A DNA stretch of 8,353 nt from an uncultured Pirellulaceae bacterium (GTDB taxonomy: Bacteria > Planctomycetota > Planctomycetia > Pirellulales > Pirellulaceae). Shown here one piece after another: positions 1 through 6,145 of this stretch (position 1 is its first letter; each line of letters begins with the position of its first letter). The stretch spans positions 1-8,353 of the forward strand of contig CAKQNH010000166.1 of NCBI GenBank assembly GCA_934255105.1, read 5' to 3'. A program made the position numbers and the translations under genes. The notes beneath the pieces were generated by a model, which saw only the letters and a program-made list of their open reading frames with translations, ran no database searches and was not told the DNA's origin.

Positions 1-1
1 G

Positions 2-631
2 CTGAGCGATATGGGGGGCATCTATACGCTCGGACCATCGGAGGGAACGGTCATCGGCAACAACGTCTTCCACGATATCTATTCCGCCGATTACGGCGGT
101 TGGGGACTGTACACGGATGAAGGGAGCACGGGCATCACCATGGAGAACAACTTGGTGTACAACACCAAGACCGGCAGTTTCCATCAGCACTATGGGAAAG
201 ACAATGTGGTGCGCAACAATATCCTCGTGTGCAGTCAAAATCCGCAGATCGCAGCCACACGAGTCGAGGAGCATCTGTCGTTTACGCTGCAACGCAACAT
301 TGTGTACTGGAAGACCGGTGCTCTGTTTGGCGGGCCGTGGGATAGAATCCAAGCCCAGGTGGACTACAACTGCTATTTCAACGCGGCCGGCGAAGCCATC
401 TCGTTCGCTGGTATGGATCTCGCCGCCTGGCAGCAGCTTGGCCACGACCAACATTCGATTATCGCTGATCCGATGTTCGTCGATCCCGACAAGCATGACT
501 ACCGTCTCAAACCAGGCTCGCCCGCTCTAAAGCTTGGTTTTGAGCCCTTTGATTACAGTCAGGCCGGCGTCTATGGTGCAGCGGCCTGGATTAAAAAAGC
601 TGCCCAGGCGAAGATGCCATCCATGAACTGA
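2..631 (+). CDS. Right-handed parallel beta-helix protein, C-terminal part (5' end outside the window)
   Basis: The frame is open from the first bases of the window (it reads LSDMGGIYTLG before any credible start) and ends at TGA 629-631, so this is the C-terminal ~209 residues of a longer protein. Short strands with recurring asparagine turns (IGNNVFHDI, MENNLVYNT, VRNNILVC, LQRNIVYW, DYNCYFN) are the stacked rungs of a pectate-lyase/NosD-like beta-helix. The tail has a DPMFVDPDKHDYRLKPGSPA segment, typical of the end of large secreted beta-helix proteins in planctomycetes. Such proteins usually bind or cleave polysaccharides outside the cytoplasm. No catalytic residues can be assigned here, and the signal peptide, if present, lies upstream. 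The DMGGIYT and HQHYG segments look conserved and may line the substrate groove, but that is inference. The fold call is firm; the substrate is unknown. Confidence 0.85.
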   Translation: MSDMGGIYTLGPSEGTVIGNNVFHDIYSADYGGWGLYTDEGSTGITMENNLVYNTKTGSFHQHYGKDNVVRNNILVCSQNPQIAATRVEEHLSFTLQRNIVYWKTGALFGGPWDRIQAQVDYNCYFNAAGEAISFAGMDLAAWQQLGHDQHSIIADPMFVDPDKHDYRLKPGSPALKLGFEPFDYSQAGVYGAAAWIKKAAQAKMPSMN

Positions 632-638
632 CTACCAT

Positions 639-644
639 GGAGGG
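639..644 (+). promoter_or_regulatory. Shine-Dalgarno GGAGGG deciding the start of the hydroxylase gene
   Basis: GGAGGG lies 6 bases before the ATG at 651 but directly abuts the in-frame ATG at 645. A ribosome would be well placed on 651 and badly placed on 645, so 651 is the better start. The site lies 7 bases after the stop of the preceding beta-helix gene, which allows read-through transcription of both. Confidence 0.6.
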
Positions 645-650
645 ATGGAA

Positions 651-1454
651 ATGGATGCACGCACCGAAGTTATCATTCGCATGTCCTGCTTTGCGGGCGT
701 CTTGCTACTGATGCTAGCCTGGGAGCTCGTTGCGCCGCGGCGCACCCTCTCCGTCAAACGCACATGGCGCTGGAGCAGCAATCTAGGCTTGGTGGTTATC
801 AATAACGTATTGGTACGATTGGTTGTGCCACTAACCGCAGTGGGGGCGGCCGAATGGGCGCATCTCAGTGGTTGGGGTTTGCTGAATATGGTTGGCTGGC
901 CCACTTGGGTCGAATTCTTGATAGGTGTGTTAGTACTCGATCTAGCCATCTATTCTCAGCATGTGATGTTTCACTACGTGCCCTGGTTTTGGCGTCTGCA
1001 CTTGGTACACCACGCAGACCTGGATTTCGACGTGACGACTGGCTTGCGATTCCATACTTTCGAGATTCTTTTATCAGCCCTGATCAAGCTGGCAGTTGTC
1101 TTGTTGTTGGCACCACCGGTCGTAGCCGTGTTGGTATTTGAAGTAGTGCTCAACGCGACTTCGATGTTCACCCATAGCAACATTCGGCTACCGCAGTGGC
1201 TCGATGCCCGCTTGCGCTGGTTGATGGTCACGCCTGATATGCACCGCGTACACCACAGCGTCATTCGCCGGGAGACCAATAGCAACTTTGGATTTAACTT
1301 TCCATGGTGGGACTACATCTTCCGCACCTATCGGTCGCAGCCTGAGGAAGGGCACTGTGGGATGCAGATTGGATTGGAAGATCTGCGTGATGAGCATCAA
1401 ACGGAGCGATTGCCGGGGATGCTCATGCTCCCCTTTGTCCGCCGCCGCCCGTAA
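651..1454 (+). CDS. Membrane fatty acid hydroxylase / sterol desaturase family protein
   Basis: This is a 267-residue integral membrane di-iron enzyme of the fatty acid hydroxylase superfamily, which uses O2 to hydroxylate or desaturate a lipid. The histidine boxes are complete: HVMFH (HX3H, about residues 104-108), HLVHH (HX2HH, 117-121), a lone His in RFHTFE (135) and MHRVHH (HX2HH, 198-202). Hydrophobic segments lie near residues 9-27, 44-64, 85-105 and 139-168, and the boxes face one side of the membrane. The length is normal for bacterial members. The start at 651 is chosen from the GGAGGG spacing; 645 would add two residues. The gene follows the beta-helix gene by 19 bases and may be co-transcribed with it. 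The substrate (fatty acid, sterol or carotenoid-like lipid) cannot be told from sequence. No other lipid-pathway gene is visible nearby. Confidence 0.9.
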   Translation: MDARTEVIIRMSCFAGVLLLMLAWELVAPRRTLSVKRTWRWSSNLGLVVINNVLVRLVVPLTAVGAAEWAHLSGWGLLNMVGWPTWVEFLIGVLVLDLAIYSQHVMFHYVPWFWRLHLVHHADLDFDVTTGLRFHTFEILLSALIKLAVVLLLAPPVVAVLVFEVVLNATSMFTHSNIRLPQWLDARLRWLMVTPDMHRVHHSVIRRETNSNFGFNFPWWDYIFRTYRSQPEEGHCGMQIGLEDLRDEHQTERLPGMLMLPFVRRRP

Positions 1455-1471
1455 TCCGTTGCCATTGTCGT

Positions 1472-1489
1472 TGATCGCTCCGCCGATCA
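1472..1489 (+). terminator. Possible terminator hairpin after the hydroxylase gene
   Basis: TGATCG (1472-1477) and CGATCA (1484-1489) form a perfect 6-bp stem with a 6-base loop, beginning 17 bases after the TAA stop. Two further G-T wobble pairs can extend it outward. No T-run follows, so it is at best a weak or Rho-assisted terminator. Confidence 0.35.
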
Positions 1490-1510
1490 GTTGCTAGACA
1501 TCTCTTAAAG

Positions 1511-1598
1511 GCACCCACGCATAAGTTACTTGTTATTTCAAACAACCTCGGCCAACGCCAAAGCGACTAATGATGCGGATAAACTTATGAGTGGGTGC
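1511..1598. repeat. Long inverted repeat, 17-base arms, 54-base interior
   Basis: The left arm is at 1511-1527 (GCACCCACGCATAAGTT). The right arm at 1582-1598 is its reverse complement with a single mismatch. Both outer flanks also carry a TTAA-like segment (TTAAAG before, TTAA after), so partial symmetry continues outward. The interior has a weak 5-bp stem TTGTT/AACAA (1530-1534 with 1541-1545). It contains no coding sequence. It could be a REP- or MITE-like element or a structured RNA. Confidence 0.6.
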
Positions 1599-1838
1599 TT
1601 AACTTGGCCCTACCGCAGCGCTATTCACCGCTGGCATTGGTCAGCGGCTATCGCCTGAAAAAAGCTGGCCCTGGGTAGCCACTAGAGCTAGCCGGCTTGG
1701 ATTGCGTACACCACCTGCCAATCGTGGTGCAATTATGCTACTTTAGAGCCGCGTTAGCTGGAATGTGCGGAAAGCCACTATTCGCTAATTGCATGGTTAA
1801 ACCGTCTGCACTGCAAACCTGAAAGGGAACCTTCCGCG

Positions 1839-3221
1839 ATGGGCAAGGCTTCAGACATCAATCTAAAATCGGTCGAAAACAGTACTCGTTCGTTCCTCTA
1901 TCGGCAACCCATGAAATTTGGAGGCCGCGTTGTAGAAGATGTGTGCGTGCTTCGTACGGAAGTCGCCGTCACTCAAGTTGGCGGTCGCAAGAAAACCGTC
2001 GGTGTGGGGGAAATGACGATTGGCAATGCGTGGGCATGGCCCAGCAAAATTCCTTCTAAAGTAACGCAGCGGCTGATGATCGAGTTGGCTAATCGGCTGG
2101 CCGCGCGCGCCCAAGACGCTTCCTTGACTGGCGATCCGCTGCAGATCACGCATCGCATTGGCAAATTGCGCGATGCCATTTGCACCGAAATGGTCCGCGA
2201 GTACAAGATCTCTGAGCCGATTCCCAAGTTGGCGGCTATGGTGGCGGCCAGTCCTTTGGAAGCAGCCATCCACGACGCTTTTGGGAGGTTGCACGGTCGC
2301 AACAGCTTTGACCTGATGTCCGCCGAGTTCCTCAATGAAGATTTAAGTGCGTATCTCAATGAAGAATTTGTTGGGAAGTACCCGGTCGACTACCTGTCGG
2401 AAAAACCTAAACCGACTATGCCTTTATATCATCTGGTCGGTGCCCTCGATCCGCTCAGCAACCAAGACATCAAAACGCGGCTAAACGATGGCTATCCCGA
2501 GACGCTCGAAGAGTGGTTGCAAACCGACGGCATCAGCCACTTGAAAATCAAGCTAGCGGGTAACGACATCGACTGGGATGTGGGGCGTATTGTCGAGGTG
2601 ACGCGCATCTGCGAAGCGGTGGCACCGGAGCGGCCGTGGAAGCTGTCGTTTGATTTCAACGAACAGTGCCCCAACGAGGACTACGTAATTGATCTGCTTG
2701 AGCGCATCGAGCGTTTGAGCCCGCCGTCATTCGAGCGTTTGCAATACATCGAGCAGCCGACTCCTCGCGATCTGACCACCCGTAGCGAGTTTACCGTACA
2801 CCGCATTTCGCGCATTCGCCCGGTGGTCATCGACGAATCTTTGACCGACATGGCCAGCCTGCGGTTAGCGCGGCAACGCGGCTACACCGGTGTGGCTTTG
2901 AAAGCCTGCAAGGGGCAGTCTGAGGCTCTGTTGATGGGGGCAGCGGCCAGCCACTATAAAATGTTCACTTGTGTTCAAGACCTAACCTGCATCGGCGGCT
3001 CCTTTTTGCACTCCGCCGCCATCGCCGCTCGCTTGCCCAACGTGGCAGGCATTGAAGGCAATGGCCGCCAGTATTGCCCCGCAGGCAATGCAGCTTACAT
3101 GCAAGACTATGCGCCGATGTTTCGCGTGCGATATGGAACAATTCCTACCGAGTTGCTCAATGGTCCGGGGATCGGCTTCGAATGGCAGCCGTTGGGAACT
3201 GATGACGTGGGTGGTGAGTAG
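1839..3221 (+). CDS. Enolase-superfamily enzyme, muconate-lactonizing (MLE) type
   Basis: This 460-residue protein has the enolase-superfamily fold, whose members abstract a proton alpha to a carboxylate with help from Mg2+. The visible active site is: KIK at 236-238 (the KxK acid/base motif after strand 2), metal ligands Asp272 in SFDFNEQ, Glu305 in YIEQP and Asp332 (with Glu333) in VIDES, and Lys355 in VALKACKGQ on the opposite side. The two opposed lysines place it with the MLE / dipeptide epimerase / o-succinylbenzoate synthase subgroup rather than mandelate racemase. It is about 90 residues longer than typical members, with a longer N-terminal domain and the extra segment 165-235 before KxK. 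ATG 1839 is preceded by AAAGGGA (1822-1828), a usable but slightly distant ribosome site. The stop is 2 bases from the next ORF, so the two are almost certainly translated together. The substrate is unknown; epimerase, cycloisomerase and dehydratase activities are all possible. Confidence 0.88.
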   Translation: MGKASDINLKSVENSTRSFLYRQPMKFGGRVVEDVCVLRTEVAVTQVGGRKKTVGVGEMTIGNAWAWPSKIPSKVTQRLMIELANRLAARAQDASLTGDPLQITHRIGKLRDAICTEMVREYKISEPIPKLAAMVAASPLEAAIHDAFGRLHGRNSFDLMSAEFLNEDLSAYLNEEFVGKYPVDYLSEKPKPTMPLYHLVGALDPLSNQDIKTRLNDGYPETLEEWLQTDGISHLKIKLAGNDIDWDVGRIVEVTRICEAVAPERPWKLSFDFNEQCPNEDYVIDLLERIERLSPPSFERLQYIEQPTPRDLTTRSEFTVHRISRIRPVVIDESLTDMASLRLARQRGYTGVALKACKGQSEALLMGAAASHYKMFTCVQDLTCIGGSFLHSAAIAARLPNVAGIEGNGRQYCPAGNAAYMQDYAPMFRVRYGTIPTELLNGPGIGFEWQPLGTDDVGGE

Positions 3222-3223
3222 TC

Positions 3224-4582
3224 ATGACAGCCGGCTCGATTCTAATTGTCGATGACCAGCAGAGTATGTGTGAAATGTTGGAGACCGATCTGCGTTTGCG
3301 TGGTCACCGGACGCAGTGGTGTCTATCGGCTGATGCTGCTTTGAACATCATCCGCGAGCACGACATCGATGTCGTGCTGACCGACGTGCGCATGCCCGGA
3401 ACCAGCGGACTGCAGCTCTGCGAAGAACTGCACCGCACGCGACCCGACCTGCCGGTAGTGGTCATGACCGCCTTTGGTAGCTTGGAGACAGCCGTTTCAG
3501 CTATGCGGGCCGGTGCGTATGACTTCATTACTAAACCGGTGGAGCTGGATCTGCTGGCGTTGACCATCAATCGGGCTGTCGAGCGAAAACAACTGGGTAA
3601 GCAGGTCAAGCTGTTGACCGAGCAGCAGAGCCCCGCCAAACCGTTTGGTGACCTGCTGGGCGATAGCCCGGCCATGCAGCGTATCTACGATCAGCTCCCT
3701 CGCTTGGCTGCCTCCGATGCATCGGTATTGATCACTGGTGAAAGTGGGACTGGCAAGGAATTGGTAGCCCGCTGGATTCATGATCATTCCCCACGTGCGG
3801 CCCAACCCTACGTGGCCATCAACTGTGCGGCAATGTCCGAGACGCTGCTCGAGAGCGAGCTGTTCGGCCACACCCGCGGCGCGTTCACCGACGCTCGCCA
3901 AGATCGCAAAGGGCTTTTCCTAGAAGCTCAGGGGGGGACGCTGCTACTGGATGAAATAGGCGACATGCCCTCGGCCATGCAAGTCAAATTGCTACGCGCG
4001 CTGGAGGAGAATCGCTTGCGCCCGGTCGGCAGCGATCGCGAGATCCCTTTCGACGTGCGTGTGCTGGCAGCCACGCATCGCGATTTAGAAACCGCCGTGG
4101 AAGAGGAACGCTTCCGCGCGGACTTGTTCTATCGCATCAATGTCATCCAGTTGCACTTGCCACCGCTGCGCGCGCGGGGGACAGATGTGCTGATGTTGGC
4201 CAAGCATTTTGTCAGCCATTTTACCGCCAAAGCCGGGCGACCCATCGAAGGCTTCGATTCGGTAGTCGCTGAACGCTTGCTAGCCTACTCCTGGCCCGGC
4301 AATATTCGCGAGCTCCGCAATGTGATCGAACGGGCTGTTACTCTCACGCGACATAACTTGTTGACGGTAGAAGATCTGCCTGAAAAAGTGCGCGAGCATC
4401 GCAGCAGTACGGTCTATATTGGCGGCGACGATCCAACTGAGTTGGTCCCTATGGAAGAGATTGAGCGGCGGTACATCGCGCATGTTCTCAATGCCGTCGA
4501 CAACAACCAATCGCAGGCCGCTCGGATCCTGGGTGTCGACCGCAAGACACTCTACCGCAAACTCAAAAACCCAGATGCCTGA
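3224..4582 (+). CDS. Sigma-54-dependent response regulator, NtrC family
   Basis: This 452-residue protein has three parts. The receiver domain (residues 4-120) has acidic Asp10/Asp11, phospho-acceptor Asp54 in VLTDVRMPG, Thr82 and Lys104. The AAA+ sigma-54 activation domain (about 143-380) has Walker A GESGTGKE (172-179), the sigma-54 contact loop GAFTDA (219-224), Walker B LLLDEIGD (241-248) and the sensor segment YSWPGNIRELRN (355-366). A Fis-type helix-turn-helix (428-447, QSQAARILGVDRKTLYRKL) binds DNA. A phosphorylated oligomer would hydrolyse ATP to open promoters held by sigma-54 RNA polymerase. The contact loop differs from the consensus GAFTGA at the fifth position (Gly to Asp), a variant I know from other members. 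ATG 3224 lies 2 bases after the enolase-type stop, implying coupling. No histidine kinase is present in the window. Confidence 0.95.
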   Translation: MTAGSILIVDDQQSMCEMLETDLRLRGHRTQWCLSADAALNIIREHDIDVVLTDVRMPGTSGLQLCEELHRTRPDLPVVVMTAFGSLETAVSAMRAGAYDFITKPVELDLLALTINRAVERKQLGKQVKLLTEQQSPAKPFGDLLGDSPAMQRIYDQLPRLAASDASVLITGESGTGKELVARWIHDHSPRAAQPYVAINCAAMSETLLESELFGHTRGAFTDARQDRKGLFLEAQGGTLLLDEIGDMPSAMQVKLLRALEENRLRPVGSDREIPFDVRVLAATHRDLETAVEEERFRADLFYRINVIQLHLPPLRARGTDVLMLAKHFVSHFTAKAGRPIEGFDSVVAERLLAYSWPGNIRELRNVIERAVTLTRHNLLTVEDLPEKVREHRSSTVYIGGDDPTELVPMEEIERRYIAHVLNAVDNNQSQAARILGVDRKTLYRKLKNPDA

Positions 4583-4594
4583 GCGGCCGCTTAT

Positions 4595-4696
4595 ATGCAT
4601 TCGTTAAACCGCGTGGGCAACGCCCCGCGCGTTCACGCTCTGTAGCGCGCTGCCCGGTGGGCAAGCGGTTTAACAAAACTCAGATGCATTTGTTAA
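4595..4696. repeat. Direct repeat ATGCATTyGTTAA flanking the palindrome
   Basis: ATGCATTCGTTAA (4595-4607) and ATGCATTTGTTAA (4684-4696) match at 12 of 13 positions and bracket the cloverleaf-like element. The left copy overlaps the first five bases of the outer arm. The right copy includes the reverse-strand TAA stop (4693-4695) of the PLP-enzyme gene. They could be a target-site duplication, part of the element, or chance. Confidence 0.45.
4603..4674. repeat. Cloverleaf-like palindromic element between convergent genes
   Basis: The outer arms GTTAAACCGC (4603-4612) and GCGGTTTAAC (4665-4674) are perfect 10-bp complements. Between them sit three small stems: GGGC/GCCC (4615-4618 with 4622-4625, loop AAC), GCGCG/CGCGC (4627-4631 with 4646-4650) and TGCCC/GGGCA (4651-4655 with 4659-4663, loop GGT). 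The result is a four-way, cloverleaf-like fold on either strand. It lies in the 110-base gap where the response-regulator gene (+) and the PLP-enzyme gene (-) converge, so it may serve as a bidirectional terminator. There is no clear T-run, and the multi-stem design is more like a REP/BIME element. The 3-base loop in the last stem and the lack of T-loop signature argue against a tRNA. Confidence 0.7.
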
Positions 4697-5847
4697 GGCA
4701 CCAGCGACTCATAGGCGGCAGCGATCAAGTGCAGAGCGCGCTGCAGTTCGTCCTCTGAGGTGGTCCAGCCCAATGAGATAAGCAGAGTGCTACACGATTG
4801 CTGCGCGGTTAAGCCGAGCGCCGCGTGGGTGGGATTGACAACTCGCGCGCCGGTCCGCGCATTGCAGGACACCATCGGGCCGAAACAGATCTCCGGCAGT
4901 CGTTGTTGCATCGCCTCAGCCGAAACTCCCGGCAGTTCAATGCTGAGTATTCCGGGCACGCGCGGTGCCGCAGCCCCGTGGACAGGGATGATGCGACCAA
5001 TCATCGACTCAAGCTGCCGATGAAAGCGATCGCGCAAGCCGGATATTTTGTCGATTGTGCTTTCGAGTCCTGCTTGAGCTAGCTTGGCGGCTTGCCCAAG
5101 CCCGACAATATGCGACACATTGGCCGTTCCAGGACGGACGCCCGCTTCACACGCTTCGCCATACAAAATCGGTTCGATGGGGACGCCCAGCCGCGCGTAC
5201 AGCACCCCGATGCCTTTGGGGGCGTAAATCTTGTGGCCGCTAAAGCTGAGCAAGTCGACACCCAAGCTTTCGACAGTACAGTCCACCTTGCCCACCCCTT
5301 GAGCCGCATCGGTATGCAGTAGGATGTCGCGCTCGTGACAGACTTCTGCGATGCGCGGAATAGGCTGGATGGTGCCGATGCGGTGGCTCGCCTGGATCAC
5401 GCTGACCAGCCGTGTATTGGGGCGAATGGCAGCTTCCAGATCATCCATGCGTACCAGTCCGTCGCGATCGCAGCCCAGCACGCTGACCTGCCAACCTTCG
5501 CGTTCCAGTTGCTGAGCACTCTGGCGCACGCACGCATGTTCCAGGCTGGTAGTGATGAAATGCGGCACAAGTTCGGGGATATTCCGTGTAATCGCCCGCG
5601 CTACACCCAGCAGTCCCAAGTTGACACTCTCGGTCCCGCCCGACGTGAAGATGATCTCGCTGGGATGGCAGTCCAAGAGCGAGGCCACATTGCTGCGCGC
5701 ATCCTCGATCGCTTCCTGGGCGGCTCGACCGTACCAGTGGCAACTGGATGGATGGCCGTAGAACTCGCTCAAGAAAGGCAATAGGCTTTCGCGCACGCTG
5801 GCCGCGACCGGAGTTGTCGTGCTGTAGTCCAGATAGATCGAACGCAT
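4693..5847 (-). CDS. Class V aminotransferase-fold PLP enzyme, IscS/NifS-like (atypical cysteine desulfurase)
   Basis: From ATG 5847 the protein has 384 residues, beginning MRSIYLDYSTTTPV, the usual N-terminus of IscS-type enzymes. Extending to TTG 5874 would add nine residues that are not family-like. Cysteine desulfurases remove sulfur from L-cysteine to feed Fe-S cluster and tRNA thiolation pathways. PLP-binding residues are intact: His104 in LEHA, Asp180 and Gln183 in HTDAAQG, and the Schiff-base Lys206 in SGHKIYAPKG. Three conserved sites differ. The NNE(I/T)G motif is SHRIG (154-158). The SSGSAC catalytic loop is replaced by MVSCNARTGARVVNPTH, with Cys328 near but not clearly at the active position. 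The Arg of the RxSLG motif, which holds the substrate carboxylate, is Leu356 (LLISLG). It may therefore be a divergent desulfurase or another lyase. No iscU, sufE or scaffold gene is adjacent. It lies downstream of the phosphodiesterase gene on the same strand, about 300 bases away. Confidence 0.85.
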   Translation of the reverse strand: MRSIYLDYSTTTPVAASVRESLLPFLSEFYGHPSSCHWYGRAAQEAIEDARSNVASLLDCHPSEIIFTSGGTESVNLGLLGVARAITRNIPELVPHFITTSLEHACVRQSAQQLEREGWQVSVLGCDRDGLVRMDDLEAAIRPNTRLVSVIQASHRIGTIQPIPRIAEVCHERDILLHTDAAQGVGKVDCTVESLGVDLLSFSGHKIYAPKGIGVLYARLGVPIEPILYGEACEAGVRPGTANVSHIVGLGQAAKLAQAGLESTIDKISGLRDRFHRQLESMIGRIIPVHGAAAPRVPGILSIELPGVSAEAMQQRLPEICFGPMVSCNARTGARVVNPTHAALGLTAQQSCSTLLISLGWTTSEDELQRALHLIAAAYESLVP

Positions 5848-6145
5848 GAGTGGCTTTGGATGGTGAAGGGGCAAACGCTGGGCTGAACCCTCTATCTAAG
5901 TCCACTTGTGGCCGCATGGCTGCGCGTGGGGGCTGAGCTACCGCCGCTTTTGCTCGGTCGGTCAGCGACTTCAACGATGGTGCGGACTGTAACGGTAAGC
6001 TCGGCGAGCCCGACCTCCTTACGCTCACTTCGTAGGCTCGTAACAAGCGTAGCGCTGTTACGGCAGACCACAGCCGTGCCGTAACCGCGCGCCGCGCGTT
6101 ACGAGCCTACAAATACCTACAAATCCAGCACAGAAAATTCGTGCT
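5848..6145. other. Spacer between two minus-strand genes
   Basis: About 300 bases separate the phosphodiesterase stop from the start of the PLP-enzyme gene. No convincing gene was found. The right third is occupied by the palindromic element at 6032-6110. To its left are small stems GCTC/GAGC (5999-6002 with 6006-6009) and CGAGCC/GGCTCG (6005-6010 with 6035-6040, the latter overlapping the element's left arm). No strong Shine-Dalgarno precedes ATG 5847 on the minus strand. Confidence 0.55.
6032..6110. repeat. Cloverleaf-like palindromic element with alternating GTAAC/GTTAC
   Basis: The outer arms GTAGGCTCGTAAC (6032-6044) and GTTACGAGCCTAC (6098-6110) are perfect 13-bp complements. Inside, GTAAC (6040), GTTAC (6057), GTAAC (6081) and GTTAC (6098) alternate, so each neighbouring pair can form its own hairpin. 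Hairpin 1 is GTAAC-A-AGCG with CGCTGTTAC (6040-6061). Hairpin 2 is GTTACGGCA/TGCCGTAAC (6057-6065 with 6077-6085). Hairpin 3 is GTAAC-C-GCGCG with CGCGCGTTAC (6081-6102). The long-stem and three-hairpin forms compete, as in BIME/REP elements. It lies wholly in the spacer between two minus-strand genes. Confidence 0.75.

Larger units (their letters stand above)
1455..1838. other. Gene-free stretch rich in inverted repeats
   Basis: No credible coding frame was found in these 384 bases. They contain the terminator-like stem at 1472-1489, a long inverted repeat (1511-1598), a 6-bp stem CCGCTG/CAGCGG (1628-1633 with 1642-1647), and an 8-bp stem AAGCTGGC/GCCGGCTT with one wobble pair (1662-1669 with 1691-1698). 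The promoter of the enolase-superfamily gene should lie near the right end, but I cannot point to clear -35 and -10 boxes. Confidence 0.6.

Noticed and set aside
4603..4674. tRNA gene (cloverleaf of 72 bases)
   Set aside because: The arm and loop sizes are wrong (3-base loops where 7 are needed), there is no T-loop consensus and no sensible discriminator/CCA end.
5335..5784. Plus-strand 149-codon ORF
   Set aside because: It lies fully inside the minus-strand PLP-enzyme gene, which has clear family motifs; this is an antisense shadow.
5848..5874. TTG start giving nine extra residues to the PLP enzyme
   Set aside because: The family N-terminus (I/M)YLDYxxTTP fits ATG 5847; the extra residues MPLHHPKPL are not family-like and no good ribosome site precedes the TTG.
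5441..6046. Minus-strand 201-codon ORF spanning the start of the PLP-enzyme gene
   Set aside because: It is in another frame of a well-supported gene and its product is an Arg/Ser/Pro-rich mixture with no family resemblance.
6032..6110. tRNA gene or simple Rho-independent terminator
   Set aside because: The stems are mutually exclusive repeats of GTAAC/GTTAC, no tRNA consensus bases are present, and no T-run follows on either strand.
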